In this document: positions 16,847 through 24,856 of the stretch, piece by piece
Numbering within the stretch: the stretch's first letter is position 1
Layout of the letters: every line of letters starts with the position of its first letter
Source of the DNA: CALOCY01 sp942491975
Lineage (GTDB): Bacteria > Bacteroidota > Bacteroidia > Bacteroidales > Prolixibacteraceae
DNA length: 64,000 bases
NCBI GenBank assembly: GCA_942491975.1
Contig: CALOCY010000004.1
Span: 3,060,008-3,124,007, forward strand
Direction of reading: 5' to 3'
The notes under the pieces: model-generated
The model's database searches: none
Told to the model about the DNA's origin: nothing
What the model saw: the letters and a program-made list of their open reading frames with translations, nothing else
Program-made: the position numbers and the translations under genes

Positions 16847-17758
16847 TTATTTTTTAATCCATTTTATAACCCTGGGGAGATTATTTATTCTAATCGAATA
16901 ATAATTTTGGGTTATTGCCCCGAATCCTCTATTCCGATATGCAACACCGGGAATATTAGATCCTGCAAAATCTAATAATAATTTACTTCCGGCATTACGT
17001 TGTATATGATCATTAAGTATTTTAAATATTGCGCATGTCTTTTTACCAATGTCATTAGCTCCGGTTTTTAATATAACCCGATCTCCCCATTTTAGAAAAA
17101 ATGCTGCTGCACAGATGCTTCCATTGTAGTATGCATAATAGATTTCACCCATTCCATGGTTAAGGGTATATTCCACTATCTCCTCCAAATTGCGAATTTT
17201 CTTTTTTGTGGCTTTAATCTCCTTCTTGTCTTTATATGTCAATTTTATTAAGCTTATTAAGGCTGTGTAGTCATTGGATTTTTCTATTGTCAGGTTTTTG
17301 TTATTTGCTTTACGTATATTTTTTTTATTGCTTTTACTGTAATTCCCTTTTATTAATTCATAATCATTGGATAATGAAAGTACCTGGGTTTGTTTTAAAG
17401 TGCAGTAATCTGCATTAAAATCAGAATTAGATACATTAATATTTAGTTCAATAAATTTATAATATTTAGAAGCTTCATCAATAAACCTTTTTACAAGATA
17501 AGCACACTTTTCGTCCTTATAAAAAACACCTAAAAATTGACAAAAAAATGGGTTGTATAAATAGTTGATCCCATATTTCTTCTTAAAAGTTAGTGGCATA
17601 ACTATATCGTAATCCCCTGCAATTAAAGCTGTCCAATCGGGGCTGACTATATTGAGATACCATGAATTTGCATAAACCAATCCATTGACAGATTGATTGA
17701 TCGCATTATCCCATTTTTCAAGGTCAATGTCTTTATAATTAACAAATTTGATATTCAT
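16847..17758 (-). CDS. FemAB/GNAT-like acyltransferase
   Basis: A 303-residue protein resembling the FemAB-like double-GNAT fold found in Bacteroidota surface-glycan clusters. Seen features are an N-terminal half with VYANSWYLNIVSPDWTALI and YNPFFCQFLGVFY, a lysine-rich linker near residues 135-150 (SNKKNIRKANNK), and a C-terminal half with EIYYAYYNGSICAAAFFLKWGDRVILKTGAND and LLLDFAGSNIPGVAYRNRGFGA. Such proteins transfer aminoacyl or acyl groups; the substrate here is unknown. The coding region is more AT-rich than its neighbours, which may hint at a different origin. It lies 26 bases after the upstream deacetylase-like gene. Confidence 0.65.
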   Translation of the reverse strand: MNIKFVNYKDIDLEKWDNAINQSVNGLVYANSWYLNIVSPDWTALIAGDYDIVMPLTFKKKYGINYLYNPFFCQFLGVFYKDEKCAYLVKRFIDEASKYYKFIELNINVSNSDFNADYCTLKQTQVLSLSNDYELIKGNYSKSNKKNIRKANNKNLTIEKSNDYTALISLIKLTYKDKKEIKATKKKIRNLEEIVEYTLNHGMGEIYYAYYNGSICAAAFFLKWGDRVILKTGANDIGKKTCAIFKILNDHIQRNAGSKLLLDFAGSNIPGVAYRNRGFGAITQNYYSIRINNLPRVIKWIKK

Positions 17759-17784
17759 CCAAGCTGATTCTCTATAGATACAAT

Positions 17785-19098
17785 TTACTCAGGTATATTT
17801 TGAACCTCCTCCAACATAAATTCAAAAACAGTGCGCCAGTTTTTCCATTTGCGGTATTCGCTGAGGCTTTCATTGTGCCATAAGCTTACAAACGTTCCGT
17901 TTACGCACTTTATTTCCCCGATAATTTTGCGAATCTCTTGTCTTGCCTGATCAGGGGAAAGACCAAGATAGTTTTTAAGGGTAACATCCATTATCGGCAG
18001 GGGAAAAATAGTAAGGCCAGTTTTTTTGTTTTGTCCCAGGTCGAAAAATTGAAACGGGGTACAGGTGCCTGCCCTGAACCCGGAGTGCGAACCATAGCCC
18101 ATTGTATAATCTTCCTGAATACCCAATTCAATAAGCAACCGGTACGTTTCAGGAATCGACATGCGCAGGTAATGGTGCCTGCTTTTGGTAATCTTTTTGC
18201 CGGGAATGATGCTGAGGCGTGTAATCTCTTTTTGTAACCCTTCAATGGTGTTTCCCCGTTTGTAGGAGGGGTGAATACCTATATCGCTTATCCGGGAAAA
18301 ACCGGAAACCAGCTGATTAAAGGCAGGGTGTTGATGTGATATGTTCCGGTCGTTTGGCGAAGCGTTGTTTGTGGGGAAAAAAACACAGCTTCGCACCCCG
18401 GGGTGCTGAATCTTTGATTTTATGTAATCAAATGTGTCGTAGGGATCGTGCATATTTCCCAGACATACTTTTGCCCTGTCAATGATGGATTTTAGATCCA
18501 ATCTGAATACTGCTTTTGTTACTGCCCCTGCGTGTCTGAAAAACGATCGGTTTTTGTAGGCAAAGGCATTGTCAATGTCAAAAGTTTGCAGGTGGTTAAA
18601 CTTACGTTGGGGGGACGGAAATTCAGGATAATGCTTTTGGATCTCTTCAACCAAAAGGTATGCCCAGTGATCGATAACGGGTTTCTTCAGGAAATGGTAT
18701 TGATAAGCAAGTGAAGCTTCTGCCAAAAATCTCCCGTGTGCATCTTTTTGCCCGCTATTGTACTCTTCTATCCGTGTAACAAGAAAAAAGGATGCACTAA
18801 ATATATCGTACGGGAAAAAAGAATCACCGGAACTCTTAAAAAAGAATACATTATCCTTCCAATTAGCTACTGATGGTTGAGAAATGTGTATATCATTTGT
18901 AAAAAGCAGGGGATGGGGAGCCAGAAAAAGCCCGTTGTTAAGGTTTGTTGTTGAATAATTGATTTTAGCATCATTGTAATGGATAAATTCCTGTTTTTGA
19001 GAAGTAAATACCACCTTGAAACCGAGAATGGTTTCAAAAATTAACCGGAATGCATAATCAACACGTGGTGTTATCTCTGTTGTATAAACAAGGATCAT
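17785..19098 (-). CDS. Polysaccharide deacetylase-like protein with N-terminal DUF7033-like domain
   Basis: A 437-residue protein in two parts. The first ~170 residues (FPYDIFSASFFLVTRIEEYN, KKPVIDHWAYLLVEEIQK) resemble the DUF7033 domain that precedes a deacetylase domain in Bacteroidota. The second part keeps NodB-like elements in variant form: FDIDNAF in place of the usual SFDDG, DIGIHPSYK, RHHYLRMSIPETYRLLIELGIQ and a late SLWHNESLS. Catalytic competence is plausible but not certain. It heads the four-gene minus-strand cluster, whose combined content (two deacetylase-like and two acyltransferase-like proteins) points to modification of an envelope glycan or lipid. Confidence 0.7.
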   Translation of the reverse strand: MILVYTTEITPRVDYAFRLIFETILGFKVVFTSQKQEFIHYNDAKINYSTTNLNNGLFLAPHPLLFTNDIHISQPSVANWKDNVFFFKSSGDSFFPYDIFSASFFLVTRIEEYNSGQKDAHGRFLAEASLAYQYHFLKKPVIDHWAYLLVEEIQKHYPEFPSPQRKFNHLQTFDIDNAFAYKNRSFFRHAGAVTKAVFRLDLKSIIDRAKVCLGNMHDPYDTFDYIKSKIQHPGVRSCVFFPTNNASPNDRNISHQHPAFNQLVSGFSRISDIGIHPSYKRGNTIEGLQKEITRLSIIPGKKITKSRHHYLRMSIPETYRLLIELGIQEDYTMGYGSHSGFRAGTCTPFQFFDLGQNKKTGLTIFPLPIMDVTLKNYLGLSPDQARQEIRKIIGEIKCVNGTFVSLWHNESLSEYRKWKNWRTVFEFMLEEVQNIPE

Positions 19099-19152
19099 AG
19101 ATATACCGAATTGAGCCGAAAAACAAATTTAAGGATTTAATCGGTAACTTGA

Positions 19153-19848
19153 CTACAACAGGCCATTGTCGGCAAAACTATAATAGTCGCTGCTGGAGAC
19201 AATCAGGTGGTCGAGCACTGAAATATCCATGATTTCTCCGGCTTCTTTAATTTTTCCGGTAATGCTGATATCCCCATCGCTTGGAGTAAGGTTTCCTGAC
19301 GGGTGATTATGTGCCAGTATCAATGATGATGCAAGCAGCTCAATGCCTTTTTTCAGGATCAACCGTACATCGATTACTGTTCCGCTGATACCTCCCTGGC
19401 TGATCTGATATTGCATTTTCGACTTGTTGGCCCGGTCGAGGAACATCACCCAAAATTCTTCGTGCTGAAGGTCGCCCAAAAGGGATTGAAAGAAGAGGGC
19501 CGAATCGGCACTGCTTTTTATAACAGGACTTTGGTCGAGGCCTGTCTGTTTTCGCCGCCGGCCAATCTCAAGTGCTGCTATAATATGAATGGCTTTAGCT
19601 TCACCAATACCTTTAAATCGCATAAGATCAGCAACACTCATTCGTGCCAGGTTGTTCAGGTTGTTTTGGTGTGCGTTTAGAATTTTTTTGGAAAGCTCAA
19701 CGGCTGTATCCTGAAGATTTCCTATTCTAATGAGGATTGCAATGAGCTCGGCATCGGAGAGGCTGCGGACTCCTTTTCGGAGCATTTTTTCCCTAGGCCT
19801 GTCTTCCAACGCCCACTCTTTAATGCTTAACTTCTTGTCTGTTGTCAT
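19153..19848 (-). CDS. radC: RadC family JAB-domain protein
   Basis: A 231-residue protein with a helix-hairpin-helix stretch (F78-K-G-I-G-E-A-K-A) and a C-terminal JAB/MPN metalloprotease-like domain carrying H180-N-H-P-S-G and D191. Despite the historical name there is no firm evidence for a DNA repair role, and the molecular function is unsettled. It is complete at the usual length and transcribed alone towards the deacetylase cluster. Confidence 0.92.
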   Translation of the reverse strand: MTTDKKLSIKEWALEDRPREKMLRKGVRSLSDAELIAILIRIGNLQDTAVELSKKILNAHQNNLNNLARMSVADLMRFKGIGEAKAIHIIAALEIGRRRKQTGLDQSPVIKSSADSALFFQSLLGDLQHEEFWVMFLDRANKSKMQYQISQGGISGTVIDVRLILKKGIELLASSLILAHNHPSGNLTPSDGDISITGKIKEAGEIMDISVLDHLIVSSSDYYSFADNGLL

Positions 19849-19936
19849 GTGGGGGTTGTTTTAACTAAAAACATAAAGTTAAAAAGAAAAACAATATATA
19901 AAAGATTTAGGCAACAGGATTTTTTTATTACTATCG

Positions 19937-20730
19937 GTAGCATTCGAAAAAACTTTTCTAAAGTTTCAAACTTTGGAAAAATTATAAAGGCTTAAGACCA
20001 GAACAATTAGTTAAATTTGTTCTGTAATGGCTGTAAAATATAGTAAACTGAGTGATTTCAAAATCAAAAAAGTGATACGATGTTTTTGTGCCGACATTGA
20101 TGCAACGAAAACAAGTATTATTTTAGGGTTAAATAGAAAAACGATAAATAGATATTTTCTGCTTTTTAGAGAGTGTATCTATGAATCGCAAATTGAAGAT
20201 TTAGAGAAGTTCTTTGGGATTGTTGAATTGGATGAAGCTTACTTTGGAAGTAAACGTTTACGTGGGGTAAATATGCCGCAAAAAAGAGGAAGGGGGACAT
20301 GGAAGCAACCAGTATTTGGCATATTTGAACGGGATGGCCGTGTGTATACTGAAATTGTCCCTAATAGTAAACGAGAAACATTACGCCCACTAATATTGGG
20401 AAAAGTTTTACCTGAAAGTATCGTTATTACTGATGGTTGGAGGGGGTATAGTGGATTGGTCGATGTAGGTTATGACAAACATATCAGGATCAATAAGTCC
20501 AAACATTTTTCTGATGGTAAAGGAACACATATTAATGGCATTGAATCATTTTGGAGCTTTACCAAACGACGGTTAAGCAAGTTCAATGGGGTGAAAAAAT
20601 ACTTTGATTACCATTTGAAAGAGTGTGAGTGGAGATGGAAAAAATCGCAAAGCAGAATGGAAAAAGAACTATGGGAAATGCTATTGAAACGAGAATAACT
20701 TAGAAAAGTTATTGCCCGTTCCAACAGCAA
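19937..20730 (+). mobile_element. IS1595-type insertion sequence (ends approximate)
   Basis: A single transposase gene is flanked by an inverted repeat. aacttttctaa at 19951-19961 is matched by its reverse complement at 20700-20710, with weaker similarity continuing outward for about 15 bases on both sides. The left end also contains a small hairpin (aaagttt/aaacttt, 19960-19974). I could not see an 8-base target duplication, so the outer borders are estimates. About 790 bases is a normal size for the compact IS1016-like group of this family. It sits just beyond the terminator of the first rpsT copy. Confidence 0.65.
20027..20698 (+). CDS. IS1595 family transposase (ISXO2-like)
   Basis: A 223-residue DDE-type transposase. 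The catalytic residues are visible: D69 in VELDEAYFGSK, D136 in VITDGWRGYSGL and E173 in NGIESFWSFTKRRL, with the family-typical spacing. The N-terminus holds a short helix-turn-helix-like region (TSIILGLNRKTINRYF) and lacks the zinc ribbon of longer relatives, as in the IS1016-like group. The frame is intact, so the element may still move. Confidence 0.9.
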   Translation: MAVKYSKLSDFKIKKVIRCFCADIDATKTSIILGLNRKTINRYFLLFRECIYESQIEDLEKFFGIVELDEAYFGSKRLRGVNMPQKRGRGTWKQPVFGIFERDGRVYTEIVPNSKRETLRPLILGKVLPESIVITDGWRGYSGLVDVGYDKHIRINKSKHFSDGKGTHINGIESFWSFTKRRLSKFNGVKKYFDYHLKECEWRWKKSQSRMEKELWEMLLKRE

Positions 20731-20774
20731 ATAATTATAAAAATTCAATTTTTAATGGTCTAGAGCCTTATAAA

Positions 20775-20806
20775 TAAAAAAGCCTTTCCAAACTTGGAAA
20801 GGCTTT
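20775..20806 (-). terminator. Terminator of rpsT copy 1
   Basis: A near-perfect hairpin joins 20779-20791 (aaagcctttccaa) and 20794-20806. On the minus strand it is followed by a T6 run. It corresponds in position to the terminator of the second rpsT copy. Confidence 0.85.
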
Positions 20807-20827
20807 GATATAATTAGCAATAACCTT

Positions 20828-21079
20828 TTACAATTTATTGATGTGCAAAGCAAGTTTTGATTTCAGATTGTTTGCTTTGTTTTTGTGGATCACGTTTATT
20901 TTTGCCAGCTTATCAATAATAGCTGAGACATTTGGAAGCATAGCAGTAGCTTCTTCCTTATTAGTTGTATCGCGCATTTTTTTTACGGCATTACGCACTG
21001 TTTTTGCATAATACTTATTGTGCAACCTTCTTTTTTCGCTTTGCCTGATCCTCTTTTTTGCTGACTGATGATTTGCCAT
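20828..21079 (-). CDS. rpsT: 30S ribosomal protein S20, copy 1
   Basis: An 83-residue basic protein beginning MANHQSAKKRIRQSEKRR, the S20 signature, which binds 16S rRNA early in 30S assembly. It differs from copy 2 at three positions (M35/L, T45/A, A46/V). The gene follows tRNA-Glu by 24 bases on the same strand and is probably co-transcribed with it. Two S20 genes in one genome are unusual. Confidence 0.95.
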   Translation of the reverse strand: MANHQSAKKRIRQSEKRRLHNKYYAKTVRNAVKKMRDTTNKEEATAMLPNVSAIIDKLAKINVIHKNKANNLKSKLALHINKL

Positions 21080-21103
21080 ATCTTATGTCTCCTCAATGTT
21101 TTG

Positions 21104-21175
21104 TAGCCCGTAGGGGATTCGAACCCCTGCTACCAGGATGAAAACCTGGCGTCCTAACCCCTAGACGAACGGGCC
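21104..21175 (-). tRNA. tRNA-Glu (anticodon TTC), copy 1
   Basis: A 72-base cloverleaf with acceptor GGCCCGT/ACGGGCT and anticodon arm CCAGG-TTTTCAT-CCTGG, giving anticodon TTC. The T arm contains GGTTCGAATCC. It differs from copy 2 only in the acceptor stem (GGCCCGT versus GGTCCGT, with the compensating change on the other side). Confidence 0.95.
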
Positions 21176-21194
21176 AATTTTTATTTTAGCGGTG

Positions 21195-21224
21195 CAAAGA
21201 TATAGACTGTTTTCAAAACGACAA
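21195..21224 (-). promoter_or_regulatory. Promoter of tRNA-Glu/rpsT copy 1
   Basis: On the minus strand TTG (21222-21224) and TATCTTTG (21195-21202) are 19 bases apart, an almost perfect Bacteroidota promoter located 20 bases before the tRNA. Confidence 0.7.
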
Positions 21225-21466
21225 TGCTTTTTATTGATTTTTTTAGTCTTTATTGCAATAATTGAATGGCAGCCTATTGTTACAGACTGAAGGAGTGTAA
21301 ATATTTTTGACATCCTACTGTATGTATTATAGACAATCAGGAAGAAAAATCGCAATCATTTAATTTTATAAATTCCTGTTTATAAGTGCATTGTGAGTTT
21401 TGGCATCTTATTTGATATTAGGCTGATGATGATGAATAGTATTTGTAAATGTAAAAAATAAAAATC

Positions 21467-21829
21467 ATGAAAAAAGCATTAATCATACCGTTTTTTCTTT
21501 TGTTGAGCTTTGTTCTTTGGGGACAAATTGATAGTCTCAATAAAACTCAATCTAAAGATTCCGGGTTGTCCCCGTTTACTGAATTGGCTTATATCCCTTT
21601 CAATGAAAATGAAATTTATTCATTTAAAATAGGCTGTACAACAGCAAAGGCTGTCAATATAGTTGTTGAAAAGTTCTGGGAGAAACACATTGAGGAAGAA
21701 TTATCAATTGAAGAGTGGATGTATAGTGATATTTTTTACTCGCCATTTATGGTTGAGAAAGAAGAAGAAAAAGAAATGAAAATTGAGGATTGGATGTTTG
21801 ATAATAGTTACTGGAAAGCAAAAAAGTAA
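21467..21829 (+). CDS. Small secreted acidic protein with repeated IEEWM motif
   Basis: A 120-residue protein with a clear signal peptide (MKKALIIPFFLLLSFVLWGQ), so probably periplasmic or secreted. The C-terminal half carries two copies of a short acidic motif: LSIEEWMYSDIFYSPF and MKIEDWMFDNSYW. I do not recognise a functional family; short proteins ending in repeated I-E-[DE]-W-M motifs are, from memory, seen in other Bacteroidota without assigned function. It lies on the plus strand between the two tRNA-Glu/rpsT copies, opposite to both. A perfect 12-base palindrome (21842-21870) follows the stop codon. Confidence 0.7.
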   Translation: MKKALIIPFFLLLSFVLWGQIDSLNKTQSKDSGLSPFTELAYIPFNENEIYSFKIGCTTAKAVNIVVEKFWEKHIEEELSIEEWMYSDIFYSPFMVEKEEEKEMKIEDWMFDNSYWKAKK

Positions 21830-21841
21830 TGAAGGCTATCC

Positions 21842-21870
21842 TTTCATTACCCGTAATGCGGGTAATGAAA
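21842..21870. repeat. Perfect 12-base inverted repeat
   Basis: tttcattacccg (21842-21853) and its exact complement (21859-21870) enclose a 5-base loop. It has no proper T tail on either strand, but may still stop transcription between two convergent genes. Confidence 0.6.
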
Positions 21871-21897
21871 AAAGCCTTCCCAATAACGGAAAGGCTT
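21871..21897 (-). terminator. Terminator of rpsT copy 2
   Basis: A hairpin aagccttcc (21872-21880) with ggaaaggctt (21888-21897, one bulged base) is followed on the minus strand by a T6 run. It is the diverged counterpart of the terminator at 20775-20806. Confidence 0.8.
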
Positions 21898-21921
21898 CAA
21901 TATAATCGAAAAATATCCTTT

Positions 21922-22173
21922 TTACAATTTATTGATGTGCAGCGCCAATTTTGATTTCAGGTTGTTTGCTTTGTTTTTGTGGATCACGTTTATTTTGGCC
22001 AGCTTATCAATAATAGCTGAAACATTTGGAAGCATAACAGCAGCTTCTTCCTTATTGGTTGTATCGCGCAATTTTTTTACGGCATTACGCACTGTTTTTG
22101 CATAATACTTATTGTGCAACCTTCTTTTTTCGCTTTGCCTGATCCTCTTTTTTGCCGACTGATGGTTTGCCAT
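21922..22173 (-). CDS. rpsT: 30S ribosomal protein S20, copy 2
   Basis: An 83-residue S20 protein identical to copy 1 except for three substitutions, all conservative or semi-conservative. Like copy 1 it follows a tRNA-Glu gene (25 bases) and is followed by a terminator, so the whole module of about 400 bases was duplicated in direct orientation 1,094 bases apart. Both frames are intact, so either could supply S20. Confidence 0.95.
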   Translation of the reverse strand: MANHQSAKKRIRQSEKRRLHNKYYAKTVRNAVKKLRDTTNKEEAAVMLPNVSAIIDKLAKINVIHKNKANNLKSKLALHINKL

Positions 22174-22198
22174 ATCTAGTTTCCTCTCAAAGTTTGTG

Positions 22199-22270
22199 TA
22201 GTCCGTAGGGGATTCGAACCCCTGCTACCAGGATGAAAACCTGGCGTCCTAACCCCTAGACGAACGGACC
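22199..22270 (-). tRNA. tRNA-Glu (anticodon TTC), copy 2
   Basis: A 72-base cloverleaf identical to copy 1 in the D, anticodon and T arms. The acceptor stem carries one covarying pair change (GGTCCGT/ACGGACT), which indicates that it is maintained as functional. Confidence 0.95.
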
Positions 22271-22342
22271 TTTTAAAATAGAAATGCAAATTAAGAAGCT
22301 TTTTTTAAGATGACCAAATTTTTTCCTGAAAAAAGCGTGTAA

Positions 22343-23284
22343 TTATCTCCATTCAACAATACTCCCTCTCTGCTTATTTAAAAGATGTTGTGGAACATCA
22401 CGGGTGATCTCATCTTTCAGGATATCAACCATTTTTGTCCGCGAGAAATATTCGGAATAAACAATACTTACTTCTCGTAATGGAACCGGGGCAACAAATG
22501 ATTTTATAAGGTCTTTCCGGTGCAGGTTAAGATCGGATGTGGCCAATTCGGGGAGAAGGGTTACGCCTCCTTCGTTATCAATAATTTTCATGAGTGTTTC
22601 AAGTGATCCTGCTTCAAACTCAAAAGGCAGGCGAGAATGTTTGTTTTCTTTGGTTTTGCATAGGTTAATCACCTGGTTTCGAAAGCAATGGCCATCATTG
22701 AGCAGCCAGATATCCGGGATCGACATATCCTGTACACGTACCTGGTTATGCCGGCTTAAAGCGTGCCCGGAATGTGCATAAATCATCATCTCTTCGTAAA
22801 AGAGTGGTTCCTCAATAATCTTCTCTTCCCGAAGCGGGGTTACCAAAATCCCCACGTCAATCTGATCGCGGCGGAGTGCATCAACAATTTTGTTGGTAAA
22901 TAGCTCTTCCACTTTAATTGTCACTTTGGGGTAATTACGTTTAAAATTTCCAATGAATAGTGGGAGAAGGTAAGGGGCCAATGTTGGGATAATCCCTATA
23001 CGAAGTGCGCCCCCGATATATTTCTGGTGGCGTTCAATGACCTGGTTAATCTTGTCGGCTTCACGCAATGTGTTTCTGGCCTGTGCTATAATCTCTTCCC
23101 CTATAGCGGTAGGGACAAGGGGTTGCCTGTTGCGGTCGAATATGGTAATACCCAAATCCTCTTCCAGTTTTTTGACCTGCATACTTAATGTGGGCTGTGT
23201 AATGAAGCATTTTTCAGCAGCCCTTCCGTAATGCCGGTACTTGTCTATGGCAACAATATATTCAAGCTGGGTAAGTGTAATCAT
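22343..23284 (-). CDS. oxyR: LysR-type hydrogen peroxide sensor OxyR
   Basis: A 313-residue LysR-family regulator with an N-terminal winged helix-turn-helix (residues 1-60, AAEKCFITQPTLSMQVKKLEEDLG) and a periplasmic-binding-like effector domain. The effector domain has LLNDGHC200-FRNQVINLC209, the same local motif and nine-residue spacing as the peroxide-reactive C199 and C208 of E. coli OxyR, which supports a redox-switch role rather than a generic LysR call. Target genes such as catalase or ahpC are not in the window. It is transcribed towards the tRNA-Glu/rpsT copy 2. Confidence 0.92.
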   Translation of the reverse strand: MITLTQLEYIVAIDKYRHYGRAAEKCFITQPTLSMQVKKLEEDLGITIFDRNRQPLVPTAIGEEIIAQARNTLREADKINQVIERHQKYIGGALRIGIIPTLAPYLLPLFIGNFKRNYPKVTIKVEELFTNKIVDALRRDQIDVGILVTPLREEKIIEEPLFYEEMMIYAHSGHALSRHNQVRVQDMSIPDIWLLNDGHCFRNQVINLCKTKENKHSRLPFEFEAGSLETLMKIIDNEGGVTLLPELATSDLNLHRKDLIKSFVAPVPLREVSIVYSEYFSRTKMVDILKDEITRDVPQHLLNKQRGSIVEWR

Positions 23285-23353
23285 CTGTTCTTTGTATTAT
23301 AGTTGACCAAAAGATAAAGGTAAAATTAAATATGGAACTATACAACGTACAGT

Positions 23354-23866
23354 TTATCGGAACACCTGTTGACGCTGCCACTCAAATAAACAAACCGCCA
23401 GTGCATGAGAAACATTCATTGATGGACATCCACCGGTCATGGGTATGTGTACATACTGGTTGCATTGGTGAAGAACCGTTTCAGGCAGGCCATATCGTTC
23501 ACTCCCGACAATGAAAAACGAGTGAGTGGGAAGCTGTGTGGTAAAAATATTTTGGGAACCGTTGGCTGTTTCTATGGCTATGGGGATATAATGATCGGGA
23601 ATTTGCCTGAATAACCCGTCCGGGCTGCAAAACTCCCAATCTATTTTATCAAAACTCATTCCTGCTGTTTTTTTTATGGAAGAGTCTCTTTTAGAAGGAT
23701 CATTGTTGACGAAAAATACTTTTTTTACACCAATGTTATGGGCAAGCCGTATGACATTTCCCATATTAGACGGGGTATTCAACTCCCATCCTGCAATAAT
23801 GGGTGCGGTTTCCGGATCAAAATTGTAGTTAAGGTTGTCAAAAAAACGATTTGATTGGGTTTCCAT
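23354..23866 (-). CDS. TrmH/SpoU family RNA methyltransferase
   Basis: A 170-residue SPOUT-class enzyme using S-adenosylmethionine to methylate ribose 2'-hydroxyls in tRNA or rRNA. The three SpoU motifs are visible: NTPSNMGNVIRLAHNIG, FIVGSERYGLP and IPMTGGCPSMNVSHALAVCLFEW, which form the trefoil knot. It lacks an extra N-terminal RNA-binding domain, so it is a minimal SpoU protein; the exact nucleotide modified is unknown. It is co-directional with oxyR across a 69-base gap. Confidence 0.88.
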   Translation of the reverse strand: METQSNRFFDNLNYNFDPETAPIIAGWELNTPSNMGNVIRLAHNIGVKKVFFVNNDPSKRDSSIKKTAGMSFDKIDWEFCSPDGLFRQIPDHYIPIAIETANGSQNIFTTQLPTHSFFIVGSERYGLPETVLHQCNQYVHIPMTGGCPSMNVSHALAVCLFEWQRQQVFR

Positions 23867-24002
23867 ACCTGTCGATCAGTATCTGATGTAAAGGTAAAAG
23901 TAAATATTTTGCTATTTTTTATACCTTTAAATGATTAAAAACTGCGATAACCGGTGTTATACTAAAAGGTATTGGGGCATTTTGAATTAAAAAGATAGAA
24001 TT

Positions 24003-24791
24003 ATGAAGAACTATGTATTTGTTGCATGTTTGGGGTTAACCCTGTTGTTTGCATGTAGCCCGGGCGATAAAGAAAAGGCAGCCTTGTTAATTAATAAGGC
24101 AGAAACAGCAATAACTGCAGGTGATACGCTTAATGCCATCACCTTTCTTGACTCTGTTGCAGCCTGCCCGAAGGCTGAAGGGGCACAACAAAAAGCAACT
24201 GCGATAAAACGTGAAATTTTTCTCAATTGGGCAGAACGCATCCAAAACAGGATCGATAGTAACCGGATAGTTATTGTTGATTTAGAGAAAAAATTCAACA
24301 AAGAGAAAGGCGAATTTGACCGATACATACAGTATGTTCCGAAGCGTCAGACATTCAAACGGGCATGGGACAGGTCGTTTATCCAGGTTCATCTTGATGA
24401 GCGGGGAGAACTATTCATGTCAAGTAATTATTATGGTGAAAAATGGCTTAATCATACCGGGTTAAGGGTATATGATGGTGAATTGCAGGCCAAAACCGAA
24501 GAAATACCGTTGGGGGATGCAAACAATCATCAAAGTGATTTTTCCGGGGCGAAATGGGAAAAGGTTTCATACCGGAACGGTAAAGACAATGGGGTAATTG
24601 AATTTATAGCAAATCATACTGACCGTCGGTTAAAAGCAGTGTTTCTGGGGAAACGGCATCACTATATCATTCTTGAAACATTTGATAAAGATGCGGTCAA
24701 AGATGCATTAGCCCTCTCAAAAGCATTGAAACGGGAACAGCAATTGCAACAAGAGAAAGTGCAGCTTGAAAATAAATTGAAGGGGCTATAA
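24003..24791 (+). CDS. Lipoprotein of unknown function
   Basis: A 262-residue protein with a lipoprotein signal peptide and lipobox LFAC (Cys18). After it comes an alpha-helical stretch (residues 20-80) resembling a short TPR-like pair, then a predicted beta-rich region (FIQVHLDERGELFMSSNYYGEKW, VIEFIANHTDRRLKAVFLGKRHHYIIL) and a C-terminal coiled coil rich in Gln, Lys and Glu (LKREQQLQQEKVQLENKL). I do not recognise the family. It is followed by a strong terminator, so it is transcribed alone. Confidence 0.75.
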   Translation: MKNYVFVACLGLTLLFACSPGDKEKAALLINKAETAITAGDTLNAITFLDSVAACPKAEGAQQKATAIKREIFLNWAERIQNRIDSNRIVIVDLEKKFNKEKGEFDRYIQYVPKRQTFKRAWDRSFIQVHLDERGELFMSSNYYGEKWLNHTGLRVYDGELQAKTEEIPLGDANNHQSDFSGAKWEKVSYRNGKDNGVIEFIANHTDRRLKAVFLGKRHHYIILETFDKDAVKDALALSKALKREQQLQQEKVQLENKLKGL

Positions 24792-24797
24792 AAAGCA

Positions 24798-24827
24798 AGG
24801 CCTGCTACGCTGAGCAGGCCTCTTTTC
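24798..24827 (+). terminator. Rho-independent terminator of the lipoprotein gene
   Basis: A perfect stem aggcctgct (24798-24806) and agcaggcct (24813-24821) is followed by cttttcc. Confidence 0.85.
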
Positions 24828-24856
24828 CCGATAATTAACATCGAATTGATTGATTG

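Noticed and set aside
21161..21355. A 64-codon minus-strand open frame across tRNA-Glu copy 1 and its upstream region
   Set aside because: It overlaps the tRNA and its promoter and has no recognisable domain.
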